From NCBI GenBank assembly GCA_003644295.1, contig QNBZ01000097.1, positions 1-5,718 on the forward strand: a stretch of DNA of 5,718 nucleotides. The letters run 5' to 3'. The notes beneath the pieces were generated by a model. That model made no database searches and was not told the origin of the DNA. It saw only the letters and a program-made list of their open reading frames with translations. The position numbers and the translations under genes are program-made. Below, one piece after another: positions 1 to 5,689 of this stretch (positions are counted from its first letter, which is position 1; each line of letters begins with the position of its first letter). The stretch is from Planctomycetota bacterium. Its GTDB lineage: Bacteria > Planctomycetota > Phycisphaerae > Sedimentisphaerales > Anaerobacaceae.

Positions 1-1
1 C

Positions 2-1354
2 GGCGGCTACGATTTCGGAGACGATGACGGCGACCCATTTCCGTGCAACGCCCACGGTACTTCCTGTGCGGGACTTGCCGCCGGAGACCTCGGCAGCGTC
101 GAAGATTATATCGGCGGTGTTGCGCACAACGCTAAACTCTACGCACTGAAAATTTCTTACGGCTGTTCCGGCTATGCCTATTCTGATGATATGGTAGCAG
201 CCTGGGATTGGTGCGTCAGCCACCAGTACGATGACCCCTGCAATCCTATTATGGCCATCAGTACCAGTTTTGGTGGAGGCCGGTTCTTCAGCGAAAGCTC
301 TTGTGATGCCGATACTCCGACAATGACAGCCGCCGCCGACAATGCAGTGGCTGCCGGCATTACCGTGCTTGCCTCGGCAGGCAACAACGGCTGGTGTGAT
401 TCAATGGGCTGGCCTGCTTGCATCTCAAGCGTGATTTCGGTCGGAGCGGTCTATGATGATGCCCTCGGTTATATCGGCTTCTGCATCGACACGGACTCCT
501 GTACCGGCGAATATTACGAAGCGTGCGACTCAAACTGGGCCTGCTTCCAGACCGCCGCTGCTGATATGGTGGCCTGCTATTCCAACACTGCTAATTTCCT
601 GGACCAGCTCGCTCCGTCCAATATGGCGTACACCACGGATATTGCCGGCTCGGAAGGTTATTCTTCGGGCGATTATTACGACAGTTTTGGCGGCACATCA
701 GCCGCCAGTCCATACACCGCCGGCGCTGTCGCCTGTCTCCAGCAAGCGGCCAAAGCGCTGACCGGAAGCTACCTCACGCCGGATGAAGTTCGAACCACGT
801 TAGCAGCCACAGGCGACCCAATTGCCGACGACAAAATCCCATCTATCATAAAGCCGAGGGTGAACCTGGGCAATGCTATCGATTCGCTTTCACCCTGTCA
901 GGGCCAGACGATGACAATCTACAACGACGGCGGCGGCACACTTGAGGTTACCTCTATCGACAGGCCGGCTTGGGTTGGCCTGTTACCGCCACCGCCTTAC
1001 AGCATTACCGCCGGCAGCAATCAAGAAGTTTGCGTTACGGTTGACTGCTATGAATGCAACGGCTATGATTTGGCTCGTCTGCTGACCATTCATAGTAACG
1101 ACCCAGACGAGAACCCCTGGCCTGACGGCGTCTATATCAGGGTGGACTGCCCATCCTGCGGGCCGGCCGGCGACCTTGACAATGACTGTGATGAAGATAT
1201 GCTGGATTACTCTATCTTTGCTCCGCACTGGCAGGAAACCGGCTGCGACATCGCCGACTGGTGTGATGGAGCCGACCTGACGCAAAACGGCCAGGTTGAT
1301 ATGTATGACCTCGCCGAATTTGTCGAAGAATGGCTCTACGGAACCGGCCTGTGA
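2..1354 (+). CDS. Subtilisin-like (S8) secreted serine protease with dockerin-like C-terminus, 5'-truncated
   Basis: The reading frame is open from base 2 to the TGA at 1352-1354 and gives 450 residues; the true start lies outside the window. Catalytic landmarks of peptidase family S8 appear in order: the His box HGTSCAG (His at fragment residue 18, bases 53-55), the oxyanion-hole box ASAGNNG (Asn 128, bases 383-385) and the Ser box GGTSAASP (Ser 233, bases 698-700). The Asp box and any signal peptide or propeptide would be upstream. Residues about 298-384 look like an Ig-like/ASH-type beta domain (NDGGGTLEV..., HSNDPDENP). Residues about 390-450 carry two dockerin-type calcium loops (DLDNDCDED and DLTQNGQVD), a tail common on secreted planctomycete proteins. 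I count 23 cysteines, which fits a disulfide-rich exported protein. Likely role: extracellular or surface protein degradation. The family is confident; the substrate is unknown. The first in-frame ATG, at 191, lies inside the catalytic domain and is not the start. Confidence 0.93.
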   Translation, partial: GGYDFGDDDGDPFPCNAHGTSCAGLAAGDLGSVEDYIGGVAHNAKLYALKISYGCSGYAYSDDMVAAWDWCVSHQYDDPCNPIMAISTSFGGGRFFSESSCDADTPTMTAAADNAVAAGITVLASAGNNGWCDSMGWPACISSVISVGAVYDDALGYIGFCIDTDSCTGEYYEACDSNWACFQTAAADMVACYSNTANFLDQLAPSNMAYTTDIAGSEGYSSGDYYDSFGGTSAASPYTAGAVACLQQAAKALTGSYLTPDEVRTTLAATGDPIADDKIPSIIKPRVNLGNAIDSLSPCQGQTMTIYNDGGGTLEVTSIDRPAWVGLLPPPPYSITAGSNQEVCVTVDCYECNGYDLARLLTIHSNDPDENPWPDGVYIRVDCPSCGPAGDLDNDCDEDMLDYSIFAPHWQETGCDIADWCDGADLTQNGQVDMYDLAEFVEEWLYGTGL

Positions 1355-1395
1355 TATCAATTTCAGTTAATTTTCTCCGTTAGCCCGCATTTCTC

Positions 1396-1422
1396 ACAAC
1401 CCCTGATTTTGGGATGTTTTTT
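1396..1422 (+). terminator. Candidate intrinsic terminator of the protease gene
   Basis: About 40 nt after the protease stop codon, ACA-A-CCC (1396-1402) can pair with GGG-A-TGT (1411-1417) around an 8-nt loop, with a single A-A mismatch. A run of six T (1417-1422) follows directly. The stem is short and imperfect, so termination strength is uncertain, but the position between two convergent genes and the T-run suit the role. Confidence 0.45.
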
Positions 1423-1482
1423 CACTGCACAGGGCTGCTGAACAGCTATCCCGCTAAACAGACATTTATGCCATTTCAAGTG

Positions 1483-1508
1483 AGAATTAACAGTGGTGGT
1501 TTAATTCT
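1483..1508. repeat. 8-bp inverted repeat across the rhomboid stop codon
   Basis: AGAATTAA (1483-1490) and TTAATTCT (1501-1508) are perfect reverse complements separated by 10 nt. The right arm includes the rhomboid stop codon (TTA on the + strand at 1501-1503). The hairpin could form at the 3' end of the rhomboid transcript, but it is AT-rich and no T-run follows on either strand, so it is not a classical terminator. Confidence 0.4.
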
Positions 1509-2691
1509 GCAATTTATCAAGTTCATCCTGACACATCTTCAATTGGCCGGGGTCGGAGAGCTTTTTTGCAGCGGCCTGCAAATGCTTTATCGCTGACTCC
1601 GGCTGATGAAGATAACGAGCGTACAATAAGCCCAACATCAGCTCAACCTGCTCAATATACTCGTAAGAGCTGTAATGAGCCAAAAACTGCTCATAAGCCC
1701 AGGCCGATTCGGTCGCTTTTTTGTCGCTGGCAAGCTGATTGGCAATATCCAGCAGATATTGGCGTGGCAGAACCTGTTTGTTGTCGAGTTCAATAAGCTC
1801 CAGATACGTTTCAGCCGCAGCCGGCAGATTACGCTGCTGCATTTGGCTGCTGATTTCATTGCGAAGCCGTTCTATTTTTTCCTCACGCTCCCGTTGAGCA
1901 GCGGTTTTTTTGACCTCTTTTACTTTTATTCGTTTGGCTTTTGTCCGGCCAGTAAACGGGTCGTAACCAGTCGATACAACATTACGATAGTGTCGCCGTT
2001 GTTCCCATCGTTTGAGCATCGCCCACAGGTCAAAGTTACTGCCCGTAATCAGGCCGGTCGCAAGCATAATCAGCATAGCAGCGATTCCGAAGGCGTATCC
2101 AGCCAGATGTGCGCTATAAGCGATTGCAGCGGGGGAAAATCTCGGTTCAACAACATTGTCCCAGACAATCAGCTTGAAAGCGATAAAGTATAATGCCGAC
2201 AGCTCCATCGTGCCAATGAAGAAAAACCAGTATAAAACGGTAATTAAGGTCTGCGGGAACAGTACCAAATAAGCGCCTGTTACAGCGGCGACGGCACCGC
2301 TGGCCCCAAGAACGGGATTGACGTGCAGAAGCGTATGGCCAATCCCTGCGAAAACCGCTCCGGCCAGATAAAGGCACAAATAGCCGATGTGGCCGAGCTT
2401 ATCATTGACATTATTGCCAAACAGGTACAGGAAAAACATATTGCCGATGATGTGCATAAAACCGCTGTGCAGGAAGGCATAAGTTATAAACTGCCACATA
2501 TCCGGCTGGGCTGGAGTGAGCATAAACTGCACAGCCCACGCTCGAAGCGGCTCGACCACACGAGCACCGCCGACAATGGAATAGTGAGGTGAATAAGTGA
2601 TAAGAAAGAAAAATGCGTTAAGGACTATGAGCGCATAATTTGTGTACGGCGTTCGCAATGGCCGAATACTCGTACTAATCGGTAATATCAT
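1501..2691 (-). CDS. Rhomboid family intramembrane serine protease (S54) with C-terminal TPR-like domain
   Basis: This 396-residue protein would cleave transmembrane substrates within the bilayer. It opens with a short cytoplasmic stretch (RPLRTP near residue 10) and a first hydrophobic helix (about 19-37). Five more membrane helices follow, to about residue 215. The rhomboid signature is complete: HSGFMHIIGN (His80, Asn84) in helix 2, GASG with nucleophile Ser131 in helix 4, and the catalytic His195 in AHLAGYAFG in helix 6. An active enzyme is therefore expected. After the membrane core come a Lys/Arg-rich linker (about 225-275) and a helical domain (about 276-396) whose alternating Ala/Leu/Tyr pattern (AAAETYLELI, SAWAYEQFLAHY, SAIKHLQAAAKKL) resembles TPR repeats. 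The domain is probably cytoplasmic and may recruit partners. The ATG at 2689-2691 is chosen because the RPLR motif and first helix follow at the usual distance. Only a weak GGTGA lies upstream. It converges with the S8 protease and diverges from the M24 peptidase. Substrates cannot be inferred. Confidence 0.93.
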   Translation of the reverse strand: MILPISTSIRPLRTPYTNYALIVLNAFFFLITYSPHYSIVGGARVVEPLRAWAVQFMLTPAQPDMWQFITYAFLHSGFMHIIGNMFFLYLFGNNVNDKLGHIGYLCLYLAGAVFAGIGHTLLHVNPVLGASGAVAAVTGAYLVLFPQTLITVLYWFFFIGTMELSALYFIAFKLIVWDNVVEPRFSPAAIAYSAHLAGYAFGIAAMLIMLATGLITGSNFDLWAMLKRWEQRRHYRNVVSTGYDPFTGRTKAKRIKVKEVKKTAAQREREEKIERLRNEISSQMQQRNLPAAAETYLELIELDNKQVLPRQYLLDIANQLASDKKATESAWAYEQFLAHYSSYEYIEQVELMLGLLYARYLHQPESAIKHLQAAAKKLSDPGQLKMCQDELDKLQN

Positions 2692-2735
2692 AACTCGTTC
2701 ACCAATCTAAAATTATTAAAATCAAAGGCCGAGGT

Positions 2736-2764
2736 ATTGTAACGGCAAAAACCCGCAGCGACAA
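2736..2764 (-). promoter_or_regulatory. Candidate sigma70-type promoter for the rhomboid gene
   Basis: Read on the minus strand, TTGTCG (2759-2764, 4 of 6 matches to the -35 consensus) is followed after exactly 17 nt by TACAAT (2736-2741, 5 of 6 matches to the -10). The start would fall near 2729 and give a leader of about 38 nt before the rhomboid ATG. I found no equally good promoter for the divergent M24 gene in the same 152-bp intergenic space (2692-2843). Confidence 0.5.
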
Positions 2765-2843
2765 GATATAAAAAACGGCCTGAAACAATGCCTGAATAAA
2801 AAAGGACTTTATTTTTCGCACAGACACTGCTAATGTCATTTGC

Positions 2844-3929
2844 GTGAGAACAGCGATTTACAAAAATCGGCTAAAGTTAATCCGGCGGCAGCTAAGTAAA
2901 AACAAGCTTAGTTGCCTTATAGTAACGAAGTCGGCTAATGTAACCTACACAACCGGCTTTACGGGCGATGATAGCTGGGCGGTAATCACGCACAGAAACA
3001 TTTATCTTTTAACCGACAGCAGGTATACCGAGCAGGCGGAAAGGCAATGTTTGCACTGCAGAATAATTATACGCACCGGCCCGATGGCTGAAGCAGCAGC
3101 CGGATTGCTGAAAAAACTAAAATCCGTGTCCGTATACAGCGGAGTAGCAATTGAGAAATGCACTTCGCTGGCCGCTTTCGAGCTGTTGAAAAAGAAGCTG
3201 AAGTTCCGTATCAGAACAGTTGCCAATGTTATCGAGGAAATCCGCAGTATTAAAGAGCAAAGCGAAATAGCCGCCATCAGAACCGCCGCTCGAATTGCCG
3301 CACAAGCTCTCAAACAAACCGCCCAGTACATAAAGCCCGGCGTAACCGAAAACGAATTAGCCGGTATGCTGGATTTTCAAATTCGCAAACTGGCAGCGAC
3401 AAATAGCTTTGATACGATTGTCGCTTTCGGCCCTAATGCCTCGCAGCCACATCATCGGACCGGCACAAGAAAGCTTAAAAAGGACGATACGGTTCTTGTT
3501 GATTTCGGCGTCAAGTACAAAAACTATTGCTGCGATTTGACCAGATGCTTTACAGTTGGCAGGCCGACTCATTTTTATAAAAAGGTTTATGATGTTGTGC
3601 GAGAGGCCCAGGCCGCTGCCATAAAAACGGTAAGGGCCGGCGCTGAAATCCGAGAAGTTGATTCTGCTGCCAGAGATGTAATTAAAAAACACAACTTGCC
3701 CGTCTATGGCCACGGGACAGGCCACGGTTTAGGCCTGGAGGTTCACGAATTGCCTGTGGTATCAGCCGGAAGCAAAGACAGATTAAAGGCCGGCCAGATT
3801 ATTACGATTGAGCCGGGCGTGTACATACCGGGCAGAGTCGGTATCCGAATCGAAGATGATATACTGGTAACCAAAACCGGACGCAAGCTCTTAAGCCGTA
3901 ATTGCCCGCATTCGCCTTTGTCGCCATAA
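2844..3929 (+). CDS. M24 family Xaa-Pro peptidase (aminopeptidase P / prolidase-like)
   Basis: This 361-residue cytoplasmic metallopeptidase would remove residues from peptides with proline in the second position (aminopeptidase P), or split Xaa-Pro dipeptides (prolidase); sequence alone does not separate the two. Residues about 1-130 form the creatinase-like N-terminal domain (NVTYTTGFTGDDSW, LLTDSRYTEQA). Residues about 138-350 form the pita-bread catalytic domain. All five dinuclear metal ligands are visible: Asp220 (VDFGV), Asp231 (CCDLTRCF), His294 (GHGTGHGLGLEVHE), Glu323 (IEPGVYI) and Glu337 (IRIEDD). A substrate-site histidine pair lies in QPHHRTG (about 203-204). Length is normal for bacterial members. 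The start is the GTG at 2844: the frame is open back to a TGA at 2793-2795, but no ATG, GTG or TTG lies between, and homologues begin about here. No Shine-Dalgarno sequence is evident; AAAGGA at 2801 is too far away. The gene ends 8 nt before the thiC promoter and seems to be transcribed separately from it. Confidence 0.93.
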   Translation: MRTAIYKNRLKLIRRQLSKNKLSCLIVTKSANVTYTTGFTGDDSWAVITHRNIYLLTDSRYTEQAERQCLHCRIIIRTGPMAEAAAGLLKKLKSVSVYSGVAIEKCTSLAAFELLKKKLKFRIRTVANVIEEIRSIKEQSEIAAIRTAARIAAQALKQTAQYIKPGVTENELAGMLDFQIRKLAATNSFDTIVAFGPNASQPHHRTGTRKLKKDDTVLVDFGVKYKNYCCDLTRCFTVGRPTHFYKKVYDVVREAQAAAIKTVRAGAEIREVDSAARDVIKKHNLPVYGHGTGHGLGLEVHELPVVSAGSKDRLKAGQIITIEPGVYIPGRVGIRIEDDILVTKTGRKLLSRNCPHSPLSP

Positions 3930-3937
3930 ATATTTGT

Positions 3938-3965
3938 TTGACTGGCAAAAGCAATAGGTTATAAT
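3938..3965 (+). promoter_or_regulatory. Sigma70-type promoter of the TPP riboswitch-thiC unit
   Basis: TTGACT (3938-3943, 5 of 6 matches to the -35 consensus) and TATAAT (3960-3965, perfect -10) are separated by 16 nt. Transcription should start near 3971-3973, which is right at the 5' edge of the TPP aptamer, so the riboswitch would be essentially the first thing transcribed. It begins 8 nt after the M24 stop codon. Confidence 0.85.
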
Positions 3966-3973
3966 ATAACCAG

Positions 3974-4084
3974 TTCGCCAGGGGTGGTCTGCGACGTTGT
4001 AGGCCTGAGAAGAAACCCTTTGAACCTGAACAGGACGACCAACGATGACGTCAATCGGGAGGTATGCCTGCGTAGGGAAGCGAT
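3974..4084 (+). promoter_or_regulatory. TPP riboswitch (thi-box) controlling thiC
   Basis: Conserved thi-box blocks occur in the correct order: CAGGGGTG (3979-3986), GCCTGAGA (4003-4010), ACCC (4015-4018), GAACCTGA (4022-4029) and GCCTGCGTAGGGAAGCG (4066-4082). Pairings that can be traced are P1 TCGC/GCGA (3975-3978 with 4080-4083), P2 GGGGT/ACCC, P3 GGTCT/AGGCC (3986-3990 with 4001-4005), P4 CCT/AGG (4025-4027 with 4074-4076) and P5 CAGG/CCTG (4031-4034 with 4067-4070). P5 is lengthened by about 32 nt that can fold further as ACC/GGT and CGAT/ATCG around the loop GACGTCA. By family knowledge, TPP binding lowers expression of the downstream thiamine gene; here that is thiC, 127 nt further on. 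The exact ends are approximate. Confidence 0.95.
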
Positions 4085-4200
4085 TTTGGATTGATTATTT
4101 TTAGCCCGCCCAGTATGACGTGGCAGTCGTCAATTCCCGTAAATCACCCCCTGGCTTTTTCGTAACTCGCCGCTTGTGTCGTCTGTGGCAAAAGTAAAAA
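4085..4200 (+). promoter_or_regulatory. Expression platform between the TPP aptamer and thiC
   Basis: This gene-free leader holds a small hairpin (TGACG 4116-4120 with CGTCA 4128-4132) and a C-rich, T-tailed segment CACCCCCTGGCTTTTT (4145-4160). The latter lacks a local pairing partner but is complementary to the 5' strand of the aptamer at 3977-3988: eight contiguous pairs, a one-base bulge, then four more including one G-U. The CTTTTT tail can instead pair with AAAAAG at 4197-4202, next to the thiC ribosome binding site. Either pairing could be the ligand-controlled switch; the sequence does not decide between termination and translation control. Confidence 0.5.
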
Positions 4201-4207
4201 AGGAAAG
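4201..4207 (+). promoter_or_regulatory. Ribosome binding site of thiC
   Basis: AGGAAAG lies just before the ATG at 4211, with 7 nt between the AGG core (4201-4203) and the start codon. It is the clearest Shine-Dalgarno sequence in the window and supports the chosen thiC start. It is also a plausible sequestration target for riboswitch control of translation. Confidence 0.7.
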
Positions 4208-4210
4208 ACA

Positions 4211-5521
4211 ATGGCAACACAATTACAAAACTCGAAAGCTGGTACGATTACCGAGCAGATTAGATTTGTCGCCGAGCGCGAAAACATAGACGCCGAGCTT
4301 GTCCGCAGCGAACTGGCAGGGGGGCGGCTGGTAATACCGGCAAATAAACTGCACATTAAAACCAATCTAAAGCCGGTCGGAATTGGAAGAACGCTTACCA
4401 CGAAGATAAATGCAAATATCGGAACAAGCAGCGTCCGCTCATCTGTTGAAGCGGAAATAAAAAAAATGGAAGCCGCTTTAGCCGTTGGGGCCGATGCCAT
4501 TATGGATTTGAGTACTGGCGGCGACCTTGACCAGACCCGTAAAGAACTGCTGGCACAATGCCCCGTACCTTTTGGAACAGTGCCGGTCTATCAGATGATA
4601 GAAGGCAGAAATGTCGAGGACATAGACGAAAAAACAATCCTTGCTGTCATCGAAAAACAGGCCGAGCAAGGCGTTGATTTCTTCACCATTCACGCAGGGC
4701 TGTTAAAAGAATATCTGCCGTTGCTGGAAAAAAGGGTCGGCGGTATCGTCAGTCGAGGCGGAGCGCTGCTGGCCAAATGGATGGTTTATCACGACAAACA
4801 GAACCCTATGTATGAAATGTTCGATGATTTATGCGGGATAATGGCGGAATACGATATCTGTTTTTCTCTCGGCGATGGTCTTCGTCCAGGAGCAATCGCC
4901 GACGCCACCGACCAGGCGCAGATTGCGGAACTGAAAACACTCGGCGAACTTACACAAAGGGCGCAGGAGGCGGGCTGCCAGGTTATGGTCGAAGGCCCGG
5001 GCCATATCCCGTTTGACCAGATACAATACAATATGGAAATCCAACAGCAGATTTGTAACGGCGCTCCGTTTTATGTTCTGGGGCCTATCGTAACCGATAT
5101 TGCGCCCGGCTACGACCATATAACATCGGCAATCGGCGGAACAGCAGCGGCCTTTTATGGCGCATCGTTTCTGTGCTATGTTACGCCGAGAGAGCATCTT
5201 GGTCTTCCGAATGCCGATGATGTTCGGGCAGGCGTAATTGCAACGAAAATTGCTGCCCACGCTGCCGACGTTGCCCGCGGCTTGAAAGGTGCCACCGAAC
5301 GTGATAAAAGATTGAGCATTGCACGGGCAAATCTGGACTGGAAAACACATCTGGACGAATCGCTCGACCCGCAAACAGCCGAGAGGATGCACAGGGAGGC
5401 CTGTAAAGAAATCGGCGTAAAAGAACTGCCAACCGCTGATTACTGCTCAATGTGCGGCCGACAATGGTGCAGCATTAGAATAAACAGAGAAATCCACGAT
5501 AAAGTGTCTAAAGTGAACTAA
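4211..5521 (+). CDS. thiC: Phosphomethylpyrimidine synthase ThiC (short form)
   Basis: ThiC is a radical SAM enzyme that rearranges 5-aminoimidazole ribotide into 4-amino-5-hydroxymethyl-2-methylpyrimidine phosphate, the pyrimidine half of thiamine. The 436-residue product shows the family blocks in order: TKINANIGTS (about 64-73), MDLSTGGDLDQTR (98-110), FFTIHAGLL (157-165), GIVSRGGALLAKW (178-190), GDGLRPGAIADATD (221-234), VEGPGHIPFDQI (260-271), LGPIVTDIAPGYDHITSAIGG (290-310) and CYVTPREHLGLP (322-333). The C-terminal CSMCGRQWC (Cys412, Cys415, Cys420) is the CX2CX4C cluster motif for the 4Fe-4S centre. The protein lacks the extra N-terminal domain of the roughly 630-residue E. coli type, as in many anaerobes. 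It sits alone behind its promoter and TPP riboswitch, with no other thi gene visible, so it appears monocistronic within this window. The last residues, KVSKVN, are encoded by the first units of a 10-bp tandem repeat. Confidence 0.98.
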   Translation: MATQLQNSKAGTITEQIRFVAERENIDAELVRSELAGGRLVIPANKLHIKTNLKPVGIGRTLTTKINANIGTSSVRSSVEAEIKKMEAALAVGADAIMDLSTGGDLDQTRKELLAQCPVPFGTVPVYQMIEGRNVEDIDEKTILAVIEKQAEQGVDFFTIHAGLLKEYLPLLEKRVGGIVSRGGALLAKWMVYHDKQNPMYEMFDDLCGIMAEYDICFSLGDGLRPGAIADATDQAQIAELKTLGELTQRAQEAGCQVMVEGPGHIPFDQIQYNMEIQQQICNGAPFYVLGPIVTDIAPGYDHITSAIGGTAAAFYGASFLCYVTPREHLGLPNADDVRAGVIATKIAAHAADVARGLKGATERDKRLSIARANLDWKTHLDESLDPQTAERMHREACKEIGVKELPTADYCSMCGRQWCSIRINREIHDKVSKVN

Positions 5522-5544
5522 AGTGAGCTAAAGTGAGCTAAAGT
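5502..5544. repeat. 10-bp tandem repeat overlapping the thiC stop codon
   Basis: AAGTGTCTA (5502-5510, one base short), AAGTGAACTA (5511-5520), AAGTGAGCTA (5521-5530), AAGTGAGCTA (5531-5540) and a partial AAGT (5541-5544) follow head to tail. The thiC stop codon TAA at 5519-5521 spans the junction of two units. The two right-hand units are identical, which suggests recent duplication by slippage. Confidence 0.85.
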
Positions 5545-5612
5545 TAAAAAAGTTGATTGGTGAATCGATTGATTAGTTAATTGGTAACTAATATTAATTG
5601 GAGTTAATTTTT
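5545..5612. other. AT-rich low-complexity 3' region of thiC
   Basis: This stretch is built from overlapping variants of GATTGG, AGTTAATT (5575-5582 and 5602-5609) and TTAATTGG (5577-5584 and 5594-5601). It contains a perfect 8-bp hairpin ATTAGTTA/TAACTAAT (5572-5579 with 5585-5592) and an alternative TAACT/AGTTA stem (5585-5589 with 5602-5606) close to a T5 run at 5608-5612. The stems contain almost no G-C pairs, so a terminator role is possible but weak. No ORF is apparent. Confidence 0.5.
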
Positions 5613-5618
5613 GCGCCC

Positions 5619-5689
5619 TGTCATTCCCGCGAAAGCGGGAATCCATAGGTTTATATATGTACTGGATGCCTGCTTTCGCAGGCATGACA
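5619..5689. repeat. REP/MITE-like element of two inverted hairpins
   Basis: The 71-bp unit is bounded by TGTCAT (5619-5624) and its inverse ATGACA (5684-5689). The left hairpin is ATTCCCGC-GAAA-GCGGGAAT (5623-5642) and the right one is ATGCCTGC-TTTC-GCAGGCAT (5666-5685); both have perfect 8-bp stems and 4-nt loops. The two halves are reverse complements of each other except at four positions, which form two compensated base pairs. The left half matches the 'GTCATTCCCGCGAAAGCGGGAATCC' type of dispersed intergenic repeat that I recall from many bacterial genomes, but I cannot count copies here. It encodes nothing, and no transposase is in the window. It may also act as a 3' stabiliser or transcription barrier for the thiC mRNA. 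Confidence 0.8.

Noticed and set aside
453..761. Open frame of 102 codons overlapping the S8 protease in another frame
   Set aside because: The protease frame carries the catalytic motifs across this stretch; the alternative product is low-complexity Ser/Pro/Thr/Arg-rich.
1675..2193. Open frame of 172 codons on the + strand inside the rhomboid gene
   Set aside because: It is antisense to a confidently identified rhomboid with intact catalytic motifs, and its translation shows no recognisable domain.
2737..2772. Promoter for the M24 peptidase (TTGTAA ... TATAAA)
   Set aside because: The spacing of about 24 nt between the two boxes is too long for a sigma70-type promoter.
1..3929. Possible functional cluster of three peptidases (S8, S54, M24)
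   Set aside because: The genes alternate in strand, have separate control signals and act in different compartments, so adjacency is probably coincidental.
4829..5392. Open frame of 187 codons on the - strand inside thiC
   Set aside because: It lies opposite the most conserved ThiC blocks; its composition reflects the complement of those codons and matches no family I know.
5572..5612. Intrinsic terminator of thiC
   Set aside because: The alternative stems are nearly pure A-T and one is separated from the T-run, so I describe them only as part of the AT-rich tract.
5502..5689. CRISPR-like array downstream of thiC
   Set aside because: Repeat units are 10 bp with no spacers, and the hairpin element is a single inverted pair; there are no cas genes.
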